DNA of 64,000 bases from Oligosphaera ethanolica (lineage in GTDB: Bacteria; Verrucomicrobiota; Lentisphaeria; Oligosphaerales; Oligosphaeraceae), in contig NZ_JAUSVL010000001.1 in the NCBI RefSeq assembly GCF_030814695.1, forward strand, positions 3,260,227-3,324,226, given 5' to 3'. A program made the translations under genes and the position numbers. The first letter of the stretch is position 1, and every line of letters begins with the position of its first letter. The notes beneath the pieces were generated by a model, which saw nothing but the letters and a program-made list of their open reading frames with translations, had not been told where the DNA came from and made no database searches. Shown here in pieces: positions 1-8,397 of the stretch.

Positions 1-263
1 TCAGGCTGCTGGACTACACGTCGAACTGCGGACCACCTCGGAACAGCGAAAAGTGCCGGCCGCTTGCAGATGGCTTGTTTGAGTTCAAGGCTGATTCGCT
101 GCGGCTGATCTGGTTTTGGGATTCTGGTTGCGTGATACTGTGCACGCATGGTTTTGTCAAGAAGCGCCAGAAGACGCCGCGGGCAGAGATTGTACGCGCG
201 AAGAGTATCAGAGCGTTTTACGAGGCGGCAAAACGCTCAGGGTGCGTGACTGTAGAGGAGTGA
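1..263 (+). CDS. HigB/Gp49-like type II toxin, 3' part
   Basis: The frame is open from the first complete codon (base 3) to a TGA at 261-263, so the gene begins before the window; 86 residues are visible. The visible part reads like the RelE/HigB (Gp49) toxin fold: FEFKA, then LRLIWFWD, then VILCTHGFVKK, then a KTPRAEI stretch leading into a C-terminal helix with FYEA. Members of this family cleave mRNA at the ribosome and are held inactive by an antitoxin. The next gene is an XRE-type protein 6 bases downstream, giving the toxin-first order usual for higBA. An internal TTG at 75 is not a likely start because the family pattern continues upstream of it. Function is inferred from family and neighbour. 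Confidence 0.75.
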   Translation, partial: RLLDYTSNCGPPRNSEKCRPLADGLFEFKADSLRLIWFWDSGCVILCTHGFVKKRQKTPRAEIVRAKSIRAFYEAAKRSGCVTVEE

Positions 264-269
264 TTGGCT

Positions 270-746
270 ATGGCAACACCACAAAACGGCTTTTCCGGTC
301 TCTTCGACTGGGCAGAACAGCAGGACGACTACTGGCTTGAGGGCGTCAAAATAGAGTTTGCTGAACAGATACTGGCTCAGATGGACGCTCGTGGCATGTC
401 CCGCAAGGAACTCGCACGACGTCTTGGCACCAGCCCGGCCTATGTGACTAAAATTTTGCGCGGCACTACGAATTTCACTCTTGAATCGATGGTGAGCATA
501 GCTCGGGCATTGGATTGTGAGTTGCGTGCGTACCTTCATAAGGAGGGCACCAGGTCCATCGGGAGCGAATGCCAGTGCGCCGCCTGTCATGAGGAGGCAA
601 TGGATTATACGCCCACCGCCAAGCAGCCGCCAGCAGCCCGTGCGAAAGACACAGCAGCAGGGGTGAAAAACACTGAGGCTGCGCGCGGGATAGGTCGTAA
701 GGAAAGAAATGCTGAACCACGAATGGACACCAGTAGACACGAATGA
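270..746 (+). CDS. HigA-like XRE antitoxin with long C-terminal tail
   Basis: Predicted DNA-binding antitoxin of 158 residues. An XRE helix-turn-helix lies at about residues 30-85 (MSRKELARRLGTSPAYVTKIL, read as two adjoining helices, then FTLESMVSIARAL). It would bind the toxin and repress the pair's promoter. The ATG at 270 is preferred over the TTG at 264 because GAGGAG at 255-260 sits 9 bases before it. The last ~65 residues, after a Cys-containing CQCAACHEE segment, are polar, low in complexity and rich in Ala, Lys and Arg, unlike the compact HigA family. That tail may be read-through into repeat-rich DNA after loss of an older stop codon. Confidence 0.75.
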   Translation: MATPQNGFSGLFDWAEQQDDYWLEGVKIEFAEQILAQMDARGMSRKELARRLGTSPAYVTKILRGTTNFTLESMVSIARALDCELRAYLHKEGTRSIGSECQCAACHEEAMDYTPTAKQPPAARAKDTAAGVKNTEAARGIGRKERNAEPRMDTSRHE

Positions 747-1163
747 TTGCGGATGGGGGACGAGGGCAAACCACCAATCAGCAATTGCCGGATGAGAACA
801 GGGCCGCTCGGTAATGGGTCAGTGTACACCCCGGCGCTTCGCTGGGACAATTTGCAGGAAACCCACGGCCTGTCGCCGCCCAGCTATTACACATGGGTGG
901 CTAACCAGGCAGCGGATTTCATAGGAGCAATGCTCTTCACATAGCATGCGGCAATCGCCGGCGATGAGTTGATTGGTAACCATGCACAAGATCATTCGCC
1001 GAGGTTTTGAGCACCGAAGGTGCGCCCTAAGATAGCCCAGGGCAAGCGCCCGCAGGGCGCGTCGCCCTGGGTAAGGTGCCCCATCCCAAAAGAGCCCTGA
1101 AGGGGCGGCCTAAAAGACCTGCGACGAAGGGTCACAGCGCAAAATTGCCGCAGCAATCAATGA

Positions 1164-1408
1164 GTTCCATTGCCTCTTTGGCTCCAGTCAGCTTCGCCGA
1201 CTGAAGCCAAAGAGGCTGAGGAACACGGACCAATATGGCGCGCTACCCAGGGCGGCGCGCGCCTTCGGCGCCGCTTGCCCTGGGCTGGTATGCTTCGCGC
1301 TTTCAGCGCTTCTGCCGCTTCGCGGCGGAAATGCACGACGAGAAAAGGCTGCTTGGTTGAACAAGTGCCATGGATACCGTTAAATGAAGAGCATCGGTTT
1401 CATAGGAG
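1164..1408 (+). repeat. Dispersed structured repeat, copy A
   Basis: About 245 bp beginning GTTCCATTGCCTCTTTGG and ending CATAGGAG. Three successive hairpins are visible: CCTCTTTGGC with GCCAAAGAGG, CCCAGGGC with GCCCTGGG, and a CGCTTTCAGCG / GCCGCTTCGCGGC block. Near-identical copies occur at 53647-53895, and shorter ones at 30360-30520 and 37763-37908. The 81-codon open frame inside it is a by-product of the repeat. Confidence 0.85.
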
Positions 1409-1468
1409 TGATTGAGAATAACCGGCTGCCAGTGCCGCCTCTTGACTGGCGGGATACTGGGCGTTTTT

Positions 1469-1504
1469 ATGGACGCCATGGACGCTATGGACACCATGGA
1501 CGCC
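1469..1504 (+). repeat. 9-bp tandem repeat (ATGGACGCC) x4
   Basis: Four head-to-tail 9-mers, ATGGACGCC, ATGGACGCT, ATGGACACC, ATGGACGCC, followed by a looser 9-bp-period tract with TCC at the start of most units to about 1610. The GGAC core is shared with the other short arrays in this window. Confidence 0.9.
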
Positions 1505-1740
1505 GCCAATCAGTCCTCGGAGTCCAAGCAGTCCACAACCGGTCCCCGGTGTCCAAGGTGTCAATCCCCATGGTCCAGAAAGTCCCTACGGTCCAATCCA
1601 TGGGACCATGCCTCATGAGTCCGTGAGTCCTCGCCCCAGCGCGCAGCAGCCAATAAATGCCGCCGGGACGGCGGCGCTCCCAGGGGAAAGACTGCCGCCG
1701 GGACGGCGGCGGGGCATGTTCGAGGTGGGAAGGGGTGTGA

Positions 1741-3426
1741 TTAGGCGTCGGATTTGGCGGTGGCGTCGTCTTTGAAGAGTGCTTCGTCGATACCGAGGAG
1801 TTTGCGGGCCTGTTCGCGGAGTTTGTACTTTTGGATTTTGCCGCTGGCGGTTTGTGGGAAAGCGTCGACCAGGAAGAAATGCCTGGGGGTTTTGTAATAG
1901 GCGATTTTGTCTTTGCAGAAATCGCGGAAGTCCTCGGGTTCGGCGACGATGCCTTCTTTGAGGATGATGAACGCGCCGACGATTTCGCCGTATTTCTGGT
2001 CGGGTATGCCGACGACTTCGACGTCTTTGATGCGCGGGTCGGTGCGGAGGAATTCCTCGATTTCGCGCGGGTAGATATTTTCGCCGCCGCGGATGATCAT
2101 GTCCTTGATGCGTCCGGTAATGCAGTAGTAGCCATCTTCGTCGACGGTGCCGATGTCGCCACTATGGAGCCAGCCGTCCTGGTCGATGGCGCGGGCGGTT
2201 TCGTCGGGGAGATTGTAGTATCCCTTCATGAGATTGTAACCGCGGCAGCAGAGTTCGCCGGGGGTATTTGGCGGGACGACGTCGCCGGTTTCGGGGTTGA
2301 TGACTTTGATTTCGATATGTGGCATGCCGGTGCCGACGGTGGTGACTCGGCGTTCGAGGGAATCGTCGACGCTGCTCATGATATAGACTGGCGCGGCTTC
2401 GGTGAGGCCGTAGGGGATGGTGATTTGGGGCATGTGCATTTTACCGATGACTTCGCGCATGAGGGATATGGGGCAGAGTGATCCGGACATGATGCCGGTG
2501 CGCAGGCTGCTGAGATCGAACATGTCGAACATTGGGTGATGCAGTTCGGCGATGTACATGGTGGGCACGCCATAGAGGGCGGTGGCGCGGGCTTTCTGGA
2601 CGGATGCGAGGACTACGAGCGGGTCGAACTGTTCGACCATGACGGCGGTGGCGCCGTGGCTGAGCACGGCCATGATGCCCAGCACCAGTCCGAAACAGTG
2701 GAAAAGCGGCACGGGTATGCACACCCGGTCGTCTTTGGTGAGCACTTGGCGTTCGCCGATGTAGTAGCCGTTGTTGAGGATATTGCGGTGGGTGAGCATC
2801 ACGCCTTTGGGGAAGCCCGTGGTGCCGGAGGTGTACTGCATGTTGATGACGTCATGGCGGTCGAGGCCGGATTTGGCGGTCGCGAGGGCGTCGTCGTGCC
2901 AATTGTCGCCGAGCTGGAAGAGCTCGGTGCTGGTGTACATGCCGCGGTGTTTTTCCTGCCCGAGATAGATCACATTGCGGAGGCGTGGGAAGCGCTTGCT
3001 GCGCAGGTGACCGCGTGGTTGCTGTTTGAGTTCGGGCACGAGATCGTTGACCACGTCGATGTAGCTGACATCGCGGAGGCCGTCGACAATGGCCAGCGTG
3101 TGCATGTCGGACTGCCTGACCACGTATTCCAGCTCGTGTGACTTGTAGTTGGTGTTGATGGTCACGAGCACGGCGCCGATTTTGGCGGTGGCGAACATGA
3201 GGGTTAGCCATTCGGGGACATTGCGCGCCCAAACGCCGACGTGGTCGCCTTTTTTGACGCCGATGGCGAGGAGGCCCTTGGCCATATTGTCCGTGCGGAC
3301 ATCGAAATCGGCGTAGGTCCAGGTCAGGCCGCGATCGGGGTACATGATGAAGGGATGGTCGGGCTGGGACTTGACCAACCCGGCAAAGAATTCGCCGATA
3401 GTCTGTTCGGTAAAGAGGTCGCTCAT
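1741..3426 (-). CDS. AMP-binding acyl-CoA synthetase family protein
   Basis: Adenylate-forming enzyme of 561 residues, the usual length for FadD-like medium/long-chain acyl-CoA synthetases. It should activate a carboxylate as acyl-AMP and transfer it to CoA. The P-loop-like motif [11 protein letters not shown] is at about residues 198-208, the HSGDIG...DGYY region and [16 protein letters not shown] hinge at about 415-450, and the C-terminal catalytic lysine in [10 protein letters not shown] near 537. The start ATG is directly after a 114-base gap from an XRE-cupin gene on the same strand, so the two are probably one transcript. The XRE-cupin/AMP-ligase pairing recurs in many anaerobes. The exact acid substrate cannot be read from the sequence. 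Confidence 0.9.
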   Translation of the reverse strand: MSDLFTEQTIGEFFAGLVKSQPDHPFIMYPDRGLTWTYADFDVRTDNMAKGLLAIGVKKGDHVGVWARNVPEWLTLMFATAKIGAVLVTINTNYKSHELEYVVRQSDMHTLAIVDGLRDVSYIDVVNDLVPELKQQPRGHLRSKRFPRLRNVIYLGQEKHRGMYTSTELFQLGDNWHDDALATAKSGLDRHDVINMQYTSGTTGFPKGVMLTHRNILNNGYYIGERQVLTKDDRVCIPVPLFHCFGLVLGIMAVLSHGATAVMVEQFDPLVVLASVQKARATALYGVPTMYIAELHHPMFDMFDLSSLRTGIMSGSLCPISLMREVIGKMHMPQITIPYGLTEAAPVYIMSSVDDSLERRVTTVGTGMPHIEIKVINPETGDVVPPNTPGELCCRGYNLMKGYYNLPDETARAIDQDGWLHSGDIGTVDEDGYYCITGRIKDMIIRGGENIYPREIEEFLRTDPRIKDVEVVGIPDQKYGEIVGAFIILKEGIVAEPEDFRDFCKDKIAYYKTPRHFFLVDAFPQTASGKIQKYKLREQARKLLGIDEALFKDDATAKSDA

Positions 3427-3540
3427 GCGTAGTTCTCCACGGTGTCGCCAGGACGGTGGCCTAGTGCGACTGGCGGGCTTTCAACTCGGGACGGCATGCC
3501 GGCGCGGGGTAGGGCCGGCGCGTGGCGGTGAGGACGGCGC

Positions 3541-4110
3541 CTAGTGCGGGGCGTAGACCACCGCGAGAATGCGCGCGTCGTTGTCGCCGGTGGCGTGGAC
3601 GTGGTGGGGCACAATCGAGTCGTAGTAGATGCTGTCGCCCGCGGCGAGATGGTAGCATTCTTTGCCGTAGGCGATTTCGAGTTCGCCCGCGAGGACGAAG
3701 ATGAATTCCTCACCTTCGTGGCTGGACAGCTCGAAATTGCTGCAGCAGGGGCGATGTACGTCGATGATGAAAGGCTCCATATTGCGGTCGCGCTTGTTGG
3801 CGGCGAGGGCGTGGAAGTCCAGGCCGTTCTTGTCGCAGGAGCCGGCGAAGCGGACGACTTTGCTGCCGTCGCAGGCGCGGGTGATGACGGGGCTGCTCTG
3901 CTCAATGTCGTCCAGGAAAGTCCCCAGGCGCACGCCGAGGCCGCGGGCGATCTTGAGCAGCGGCGTGAGGGACGCCGTGCTGTCGCCGGCTTCAATTTTG
4001 TTGATTTGTTCGACGCTGATGGCGCAGCGTTCGCTGAGGTCCTCGATGCTCACGCCGCGCAGCTCGCGGATTTCCTTGATCTTCACGCCAATTTCGTTGT
4101 TTGCCGGCAT
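3541..4110 (-). CDS. XRE-cupin transcriptional regulator
   Basis: 189 residues with an N-terminal XRE helix-turn-helix (about 8-63: IREL, VSIEDLSERCAISVEQINKI) and a C-terminal cupin (about 110-187: SHEGEEFIFVLAGELEI, then GDSIYYDSIVPHHVHA). The cupin probably binds a small effector, and the HTH binds operator DNA. It sits upstream of the acyl-CoA synthetase on the same strand and is the natural candidate for its regulator and for self-regulation. A sigma70-like promoter is seen 57-90 bases upstream. The effector is unknown; an acyl-CoA or the enzyme's substrate is a guess. Confidence 0.88.
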   Translation of the reverse strand: MPANNEIGVKIKEIRELRGVSIEDLSERCAISVEQINKIEAGDSTASLTPLLKIARGLGVRLGTFLDDIEQSSPVITRACDGSKVVRFAGSCDKNGLDFHALAANKRDRNMEPFIIDVHRPCCSNFELSSHEGEEFIFVLAGELEIAYGKECYHLAAGDSIYYDSIVPHHVHATGDNDARILAVVYAPH

Positions 4111-4173
4111 CGGTGCTTCATTCCTATCTTGGTTGTGATGATTGACAATCGGAGCTCTGCAAGTGAAACTCGC

Positions 4174-4202
4174 AATATAATACCAGGCCGCGTGGATGGA
4201 AA
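4174..4202 (-). promoter_or_regulatory. Candidate promoter for XRE-cupin / acyl-CoA synthetase operon
   Basis: On the minus strand a -35-like TTTCCA (4197-4202) and a -10-like TATATT (4174-4179) are 17 bases apart. They would start a transcript roughly 57 bases before the ATG at 4110. The 9-bp array at 4243-4296 lies just upstream of this promoter. Pattern match only. Confidence 0.45.
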
Positions 4203-4242
4203 GCCCGAGGGGAAATGGGTGGTGGGAGGGGTAATCGGTCAG

Positions 4243-4296
4243 TGGACAGAGTGGACAGAGTGGACAGAGTGGACAGAGTGGACAGAGTGGACAGAG
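4243..4296 (+). repeat. 9-bp tandem repeat (TGGACAGAG) x6
   Basis: Six exact copies of TGGACAGAG with a partial seventh, preceded by GTAATCGGTCAG at 4231-4242, which matches the end of the inverted-repeat element at 30292-30589. No substitutions within the six units, which suggests recent expansion. It sits between two minus-strand operons. Confidence 0.95.
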
Positions 4297-4332
4297 TGGG
4301 CCGGTCGCTGCTATTGTGCTGGGGTAAAAAAG

Positions 4333-4372
4333 CCCGCCCCGGCTATCGCGCGGGGGCGGTAGCCGGGGCGGG
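4333..4372 (-). terminator. Rho-independent terminator of the 2-oxoacid dehydrogenase operon
   Basis: A perfect 13-bp GC-rich stem (4333-4345 with 4360-4372; arm CCCGCCCCGGCTA) around a 14-base loop. Read on the minus strand it is followed by CTTTTTTA, a good U-tract. It lies about 137 bases after the stop of the E1 gene. Confidence 0.85.
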
Positions 4373-4508
4373 TTAGAAATGGCGGCGCGGGGAGTTTTTG
4401 TTGGACTGCCGTTGCCGCCGGTTGGTGTTGGGGCCTGTTGTTAGCAGACGCCGAGTTGTGTCTAGCGCCGAAGAACAAGCATCGGCCATGAGTTGGTGTC
4501 TGTTGTTA

Positions 4509-6968
4509 TCAGACGCCGAGGGTGTTGATGCGTTGGAGTTCGCCGAGGCTGCGGTTGCTGGTGGGCGTGTAGCCTTTGAGGGGCATGATGCGCTCGTGGA
4601 TGGAGTCGAGAATCCAACTGGTCTGTGGGAAGTACTTGCTTTCGAGTTCGGCGGCGGGGCTGACCCAGTTGCGGGCACCGATGACGACTGGCGGCGCGTC
4701 GAGGTAGTCGAAGCAGAACTGACTGATATTGGCGGCGATATTGTGCATGACATTGCCGCGTTCGACGGCCTCGTTGACGAGGACGACCTTGCCGGTCTTC
4801 TTGACTGACTCGATGATCTTGTCGTACTTGAGGGGGTTGACGCTGCGCAGGTCGATGACTTCGGCGCTGATGCCGTGGTCGGCTTCGAGTTTCTTGGCGG
4901 CGTCGAGGGCCTTGAAGAGAGCGGGACCGAAGGTGATGATGGTCAGGTCCTTGCCGGCGCGTTTGACATCGGGGTCGCCGATTTCGATTTCGTAGTAGCC
5001 TTCCGGCACGCCTTCCTGATGGAACATTTCGCCATTGCCGTAGAGCTGCTGGCTTTCGAGGAAGATGACGGGGTCGGAGCCGGCCAGGGCGCTATTGAGC
5101 AGGCCTTTGGCGTCGTAGGGGGTGACGGGGTAGACCACTTTCAGGCCGGGGATGTGGTTGACCATCGCGGTCCAGTCCTGCGAATGCTGAGCGCCGTACT
5201 TGAAGCCGACGGAGATGCGCAGGACGACGGGCATCTTGAGGATGCCGCCGGACATGGCCTGCCACTTGGAGAGCTGGTTGAAGACCTCGTCGCCCGCGCG
5301 GCCGAGGAAGTCGCAGTACATCAGTTCGGCGACGGCGCGGCCGCCGCAGAGGGCGTAGCCGACGGCGGCGCCGACGATGGCGGCCTCGGAGATGGGCGAG
5401 TTGAAGAGGCGGTGGTAGGGCAGCAGCTCGGTGAGGCCGCGGTAGCAGGCGAAGGCGCCGCCCCAGTCGCGGTTCTCTTCACCGAAAGCGACCATGGTCG
5501 GGTCGATGCCGTAGCGGTGGACCATCGCTTCGAAGACGGCGTCGCTGTAATTATAGAGTTTCATCTTTGGCACGGGCTTGCCGTCTTTTTCGAAGAAGCG
5601 CTCTTTGGCTTGGATGCGCTTGTACTGCTCGTTGTCTTCGAGCTTCTGCAGGAACTCGGGCGCGCGGTCGTCGAATTTCTCAATTTTCTGATTGGAGAAC
5701 GTGACGGTTTCGATGAATTTTGACTCCATGGTCTCGTAGGGCGAGATGTCCTTGTCGATAGCCAGTTTGAACATATCGAAGACGAGGTCTTGGACGGTGG
5801 CGCTGACCTTGTCGAGGTCGGCCTGGGAGGCGATTTTGCCGTCGACAATTTTTTTGGCGAAGGCGGGAATGGCGTCGGCGGCGATCCAGCGGTCGAGTTC
5901 TTCCTTGGAGCGGTAGCTGGAGGCGTCGGAGGGTGAGTGGCCGCTGATGCGGTAGGTGGCCACGTCGAGGAGGACGGGACCGCGGCCTTCGAGGAGGATT
6001 TGTTTTTTGCGTTGGACGGCGTCGATGACGGCGAGTGGGTTGTAGCCGTTGACGCGTTCGGCGTGCATTTGTTCGGGGTTGACGCCGGCGCCGATGCGTG
6101 CGAGCAGTTCGTAGCCCATGGTTTCGCCGTTGGTTTGGCCGCCCATGCCGTACTGGTTATTGAAGCAGTTGACGAGCAGCGGCAGGCCGCCGCCGAGTTC
6201 CTTGTCCCAGAGATTACGGTACTGGGCCATAGCGGCGAACATCATGCCTTCCCAGACGGGGCCGCAGCCGAAGGACGCGTCGCCGATATTGCAGACGACG
6301 ATGCCGGGCTTGCGGTTGACGCGTTTGAAGAGGGCCGCGCCGGGAGAGACGGAGCCGGAGCCGCCGACGATGGCGTTATTGGGGTAGATGCCGAAGGGCG
6401 TGAAGAACGCGTGCATGGAGCCGCCCCAGCCTTTGTTGAAGCCGGTGGTGCGCGCGAAGATTTCGGCGTAAGCGCCGTAGATCAGGAAGTGGCGGGCGAG
6501 GTCTTTGACGCTGCCTTTGAAGTTCTTTTCGACGACCTTGAGGGTGGCGCCGCCGAAGAAATCGCGCATGATTTTATCGAGGACGGCGTCATCGAGTTTA
6601 CGGATGGCGGAGAGGCCTTTGGCGAGGATTTCGCTATGGCTGCGGTGTGAGCCGAAGATATGGTCGTTGACATCGAGGGCGTAAGCCTGGCCGACGGCGC
6701 CGCATTCTTGGCCGAGGGACAGGTGGGCGGGGCCGGCGTGGTTGTATTTGACGCCCTGGTATTCGCCCTTGAGCTTGATTTCATTGATGATGGTTTCGAA
6801 GGTGCGCAGGACCATCATGTCGTGATAGATGGTGACGAAGTCGTCCTTCGAGAAGAGTTTCTTCTCTTCGGCGAGGGACTTGCTGTAGGCGTTGACCGGG
6901 ATGGGCGTGAAGTCGATCTGGCCTTTGGCGAAGAGTATTTCGGGGTAGATTTCGAGGGCTTTGGTCAT
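4509..6968 (-). CDS. Fused E1 alpha-beta subunit of a 2-oxoacid (pyruvate-type) dehydrogenase complex
   Basis: 819 residues joining E1 alpha (about 40-480) and E1 beta (about 485-819), which are separate chains in most bacteria. It uses thiamine diphosphate to decarboxylate a 2-oxoacid and acylate the E2 lipoyl group. The ThDP/Mg site appears as GDASFGCG (about 229) through NNQYGMGG (about 268); the family's GDG is GDA here but the metal-binding Asp is kept. The beta half shows FGEENRDWGGAF, then LFNSPISEAAIVGAAVGYAL, then IDLRSVNPL. It is the last gene of the DeoR-E2-E3-E1 operon. Substrate could be pyruvate, acetoin or a branched-chain oxoacid; the sequence does not settle it. Confidence 0.9.
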   Translation of the reverse strand: MTKALEIYPEILFAKGQIDFTPIPVNAYSKSLAEEKKLFSKDDFVTIYHDMMVLRTFETIINEIKLKGEYQGVKYNHAGPAHLSLGQECGAVGQAYALDVNDHIFGSHRSHSEILAKGLSAIRKLDDAVLDKIMRDFFGGATLKVVEKNFKGSVKDLARHFLIYGAYAEIFARTTGFNKGWGGSMHAFFTPFGIYPNNAIVGGSGSVSPGAALFKRVNRKPGIVVCNIGDASFGCGPVWEGMMFAAMAQYRNLWDKELGGGLPLLVNCFNNQYGMGGQTNGETMGYELLARIGAGVNPEQMHAERVNGYNPLAVIDAVQRKKQILLEGRGPVLLDVATYRISGHSPSDASSYRSKEELDRWIAADAIPAFAKKIVDGKIASQADLDKVSATVQDLVFDMFKLAIDKDISPYETMESKFIETVTFSNQKIEKFDDRAPEFLQKLEDNEQYKRIQAKERFFEKDGKPVPKMKLYNYSDAVFEAMVHRYGIDPTMVAFGEENRDWGGAFACYRGLTELLPYHRLFNSPISEAAIVGAAVGYALCGGRAVAELMYCDFLGRAGDEVFNQLSKWQAMSGGILKMPVVLRISVGFKYGAQHSQDWTAMVNHIPGLKVVYPVTPYDAKGLLNSALAGSDPVIFLESQQLYGNGEMFHQEGVPEGYYEIEIGDPDVKRAGKDLTIITFGPALFKALDAAKKLEADHGISAEVIDLRSVNPLKYDKIIESVKKTGKVVLVNEAVERGNVMHNIAANISQFCFDYLDAPPVVIGARNWVSPAAELESKYFPQTSWILDSIHERIMPLKGYTPTSNRSLGELQRINTLGV

Positions 6969-7011
6969 GGTCGTCGTTCCTTGTTTATGTGTTGGTCGTT
7001 GAAGACGAATT

Positions 7012-8355
7012 TCAGGCGTGGATGATGGTTTCCTTGAGCGCTTCAGAGCAGGTCGGGTGGGGGAAGACGATTTGGTGGACGTCTTCGACGCAGAGTTCGA
7101 GTTCGACCATAGCGGCGGCGCTAGCGATGAATTCGCCGCAGGAGCCGCCGATCATGTGGACGCCGAGGACCTGGCCGTATTTTTCGCTGACGAGGACTTT
7201 GACGGTGCCGGTTTTGCCGGCGTTTTCGACGATGAAGCGGCCGGCGATGGCCATGGGCATGACGGCCTTGCGGTAGGCGACGCCTTTTTCTTTGAGTTCG
7301 GCTTCGGTGGCGCCGACCTGGGCGACTTCCGGGTGGGTGTAGACCACGGAGGGTATGGCGCAGTAGCGCATGCGGTCGGGTTTGCCGAACATGTTATTGA
7401 CGGCGACGACGCCTTCGCGGGTGGCAGCGTGGGCGAGGAGACAGCGGCCGGTGACGTCACCGCAGGCCCAGATGCCTGGGACGTTCGTCTTGCCGAATTC
7501 GTCGGTTTTGATGCCACGGCGGTCGAAGACCACGCCGCATTCTTCGAGGCCGACGCCTTTGAGGACGGGGCTGCGGCCGGTAGAATTGAGGATGTAGGTG
7601 CCGGTGACCTGCTGTTCCTTGCCATCCGGATCGGTGAAGACGAGGGTGCTGCCCTCGATACGGGTGACCTTGCAGGACAGATTGAAGGTGACGCCGAGCT
7701 TCTTCAGCGCGGTCATCAGGCCCTTGGCGATATCGTCGTCCACCACGGGGGCGATTTTGGGCAGCATTTCCACGACGGTGACTTTACTGCCGACGGTGGC
7801 GAAGAAGGAGGCGAATTCGAGGCCGATGACGCCGCCGCCGATGACCACGAGGCTGTCGGGCACGGCATTGAGGTCGAGGATGCCGGTGGAGTCCAGCACC
7901 AGCGGGTTGTCCCGCAGGCCGGGAATGGGCGGCGCGGCCGGCACGGAGCCGGTGGCGACGAGGATGTTCGCGGCCTCGTAGGTTTTGCCGTCGGCGCTGA
8001 CCTTGCCGGGGGCGGTGATTTTGGCTTCGGCCTTGATGACATCGACGCCGGCGCGTTTGAGCATGCCGGCGACGCCTTTGATGAGGATGTCGACGACGCT
8101 CTTCTTGCGGGCCTGGACGGCGGCCATGTCGATGGTGGCTTCGGCGGTATGGACGCCGTAGAGCTTTGCTTCGTGGCAGTCTTCGAGGGCCTTGGCGGAG
8201 CGCAGGAGGGTCTTGGTGGGGATGCAGCCGACGTTCAGGCAGGTCCCGCCGAGTTCATTCTTTTCGAAGAGGGCGACTTTCTTGCCGAGTTTGGCGGCGT
8301 AGGCGGCTGCTTCGTAGCCGCCGGGGCCGGCGCCGATGACAATGAGATCGTACAT
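7012..8355 (-). CDS. lpdA: Dihydrolipoyl dehydrogenase (E3)
   Basis: 447-residue flavoprotein that reoxidises the E2 dihydrolipoyl group with NAD+. The N-terminal FAD site GAGPGGYEAA, the redox-active disulfide GGTCLNVGCIPTK (about 37-49), the NAD site VVIGGGVIGLEFASF, a second FAD motif IWACGDVTGRCLLAHAA and the C-terminal catalytic HPTCSEALKE are all present, so the enzyme looks intact and of normal length. It lies 42 bases downstream of E2 and 43 bases upstream of E1 on the same strand. Being inside this operon argues that it serves this complex. Confidence 0.95.
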   Translation of the reverse strand: MYDLIVIGAGPGGYEAAAYAAKLGKKVALFEKNELGGTCLNVGCIPTKTLLRSAKALEDCHEAKLYGVHTAEATIDMAAVQARKKSVVDILIKGVAGMLKRAGVDVIKAEAKITAPGKVSADGKTYEAANILVATGSVPAAPPIPGLRDNPLVLDSTGILDLNAVPDSLVVIGGGVIGLEFASFFATVGSKVTVVEMLPKIAPVVDDDIAKGLMTALKKLGVTFNLSCKVTRIEGSTLVFTDPDGKEQQVTGTYILNSTGRSPVLKGVGLEECGVVFDRRGIKTDEFGKTNVPGIWACGDVTGRCLLAHAATREGVVAVNNMFGKPDRMRYCAIPSVVYTHPEVAQVGATEAELKEKGVAYRKAVMPMAIAGRFIVENAGKTGTVKVLVSEKYGQVLGVHMIGGSCGEFIASAAAMVELELCVEDVHQIVFPHPTCSEALKETIIHA

Positions 8356-8397
8356 ATGAGTGCCTTTCTATGCGTATTCAGTCGACAGTGGCCGTTT

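Larger units (their letters stand above)
747..1740. other. Repeat-rich intergenic region, no supported gene
   Basis: No convincing gene in about 1 kb. It holds a hairpin CCCAGGGC...GCCCTGGG near 1038-1075, a full copy of the dispersed structured repeat (1164-1408), a 9-bp tandem array (1469-1504) followed by a GTCC-spaced 9-bp-period tract (1511-1610), and two GCCGCC/GGCGGC hairpins at about 1660-1710 that lie just downstream of the minus-strand acyl-CoA synthetase gene and could help end its transcript. Short open frames here translate the repeats and are not supported as genes. Confidence 0.7.

Noticed and set aside
747..944. 65-residue open frame after the antitoxin
   Set aside because: No ribosome-binding site, no family pattern, and it lies in repeat-type DNA.
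1170..1415. 81-residue open frame, also seen at 53653
   Set aside because: It lies fully inside the structured repeat and is conserved only because the repeat is.
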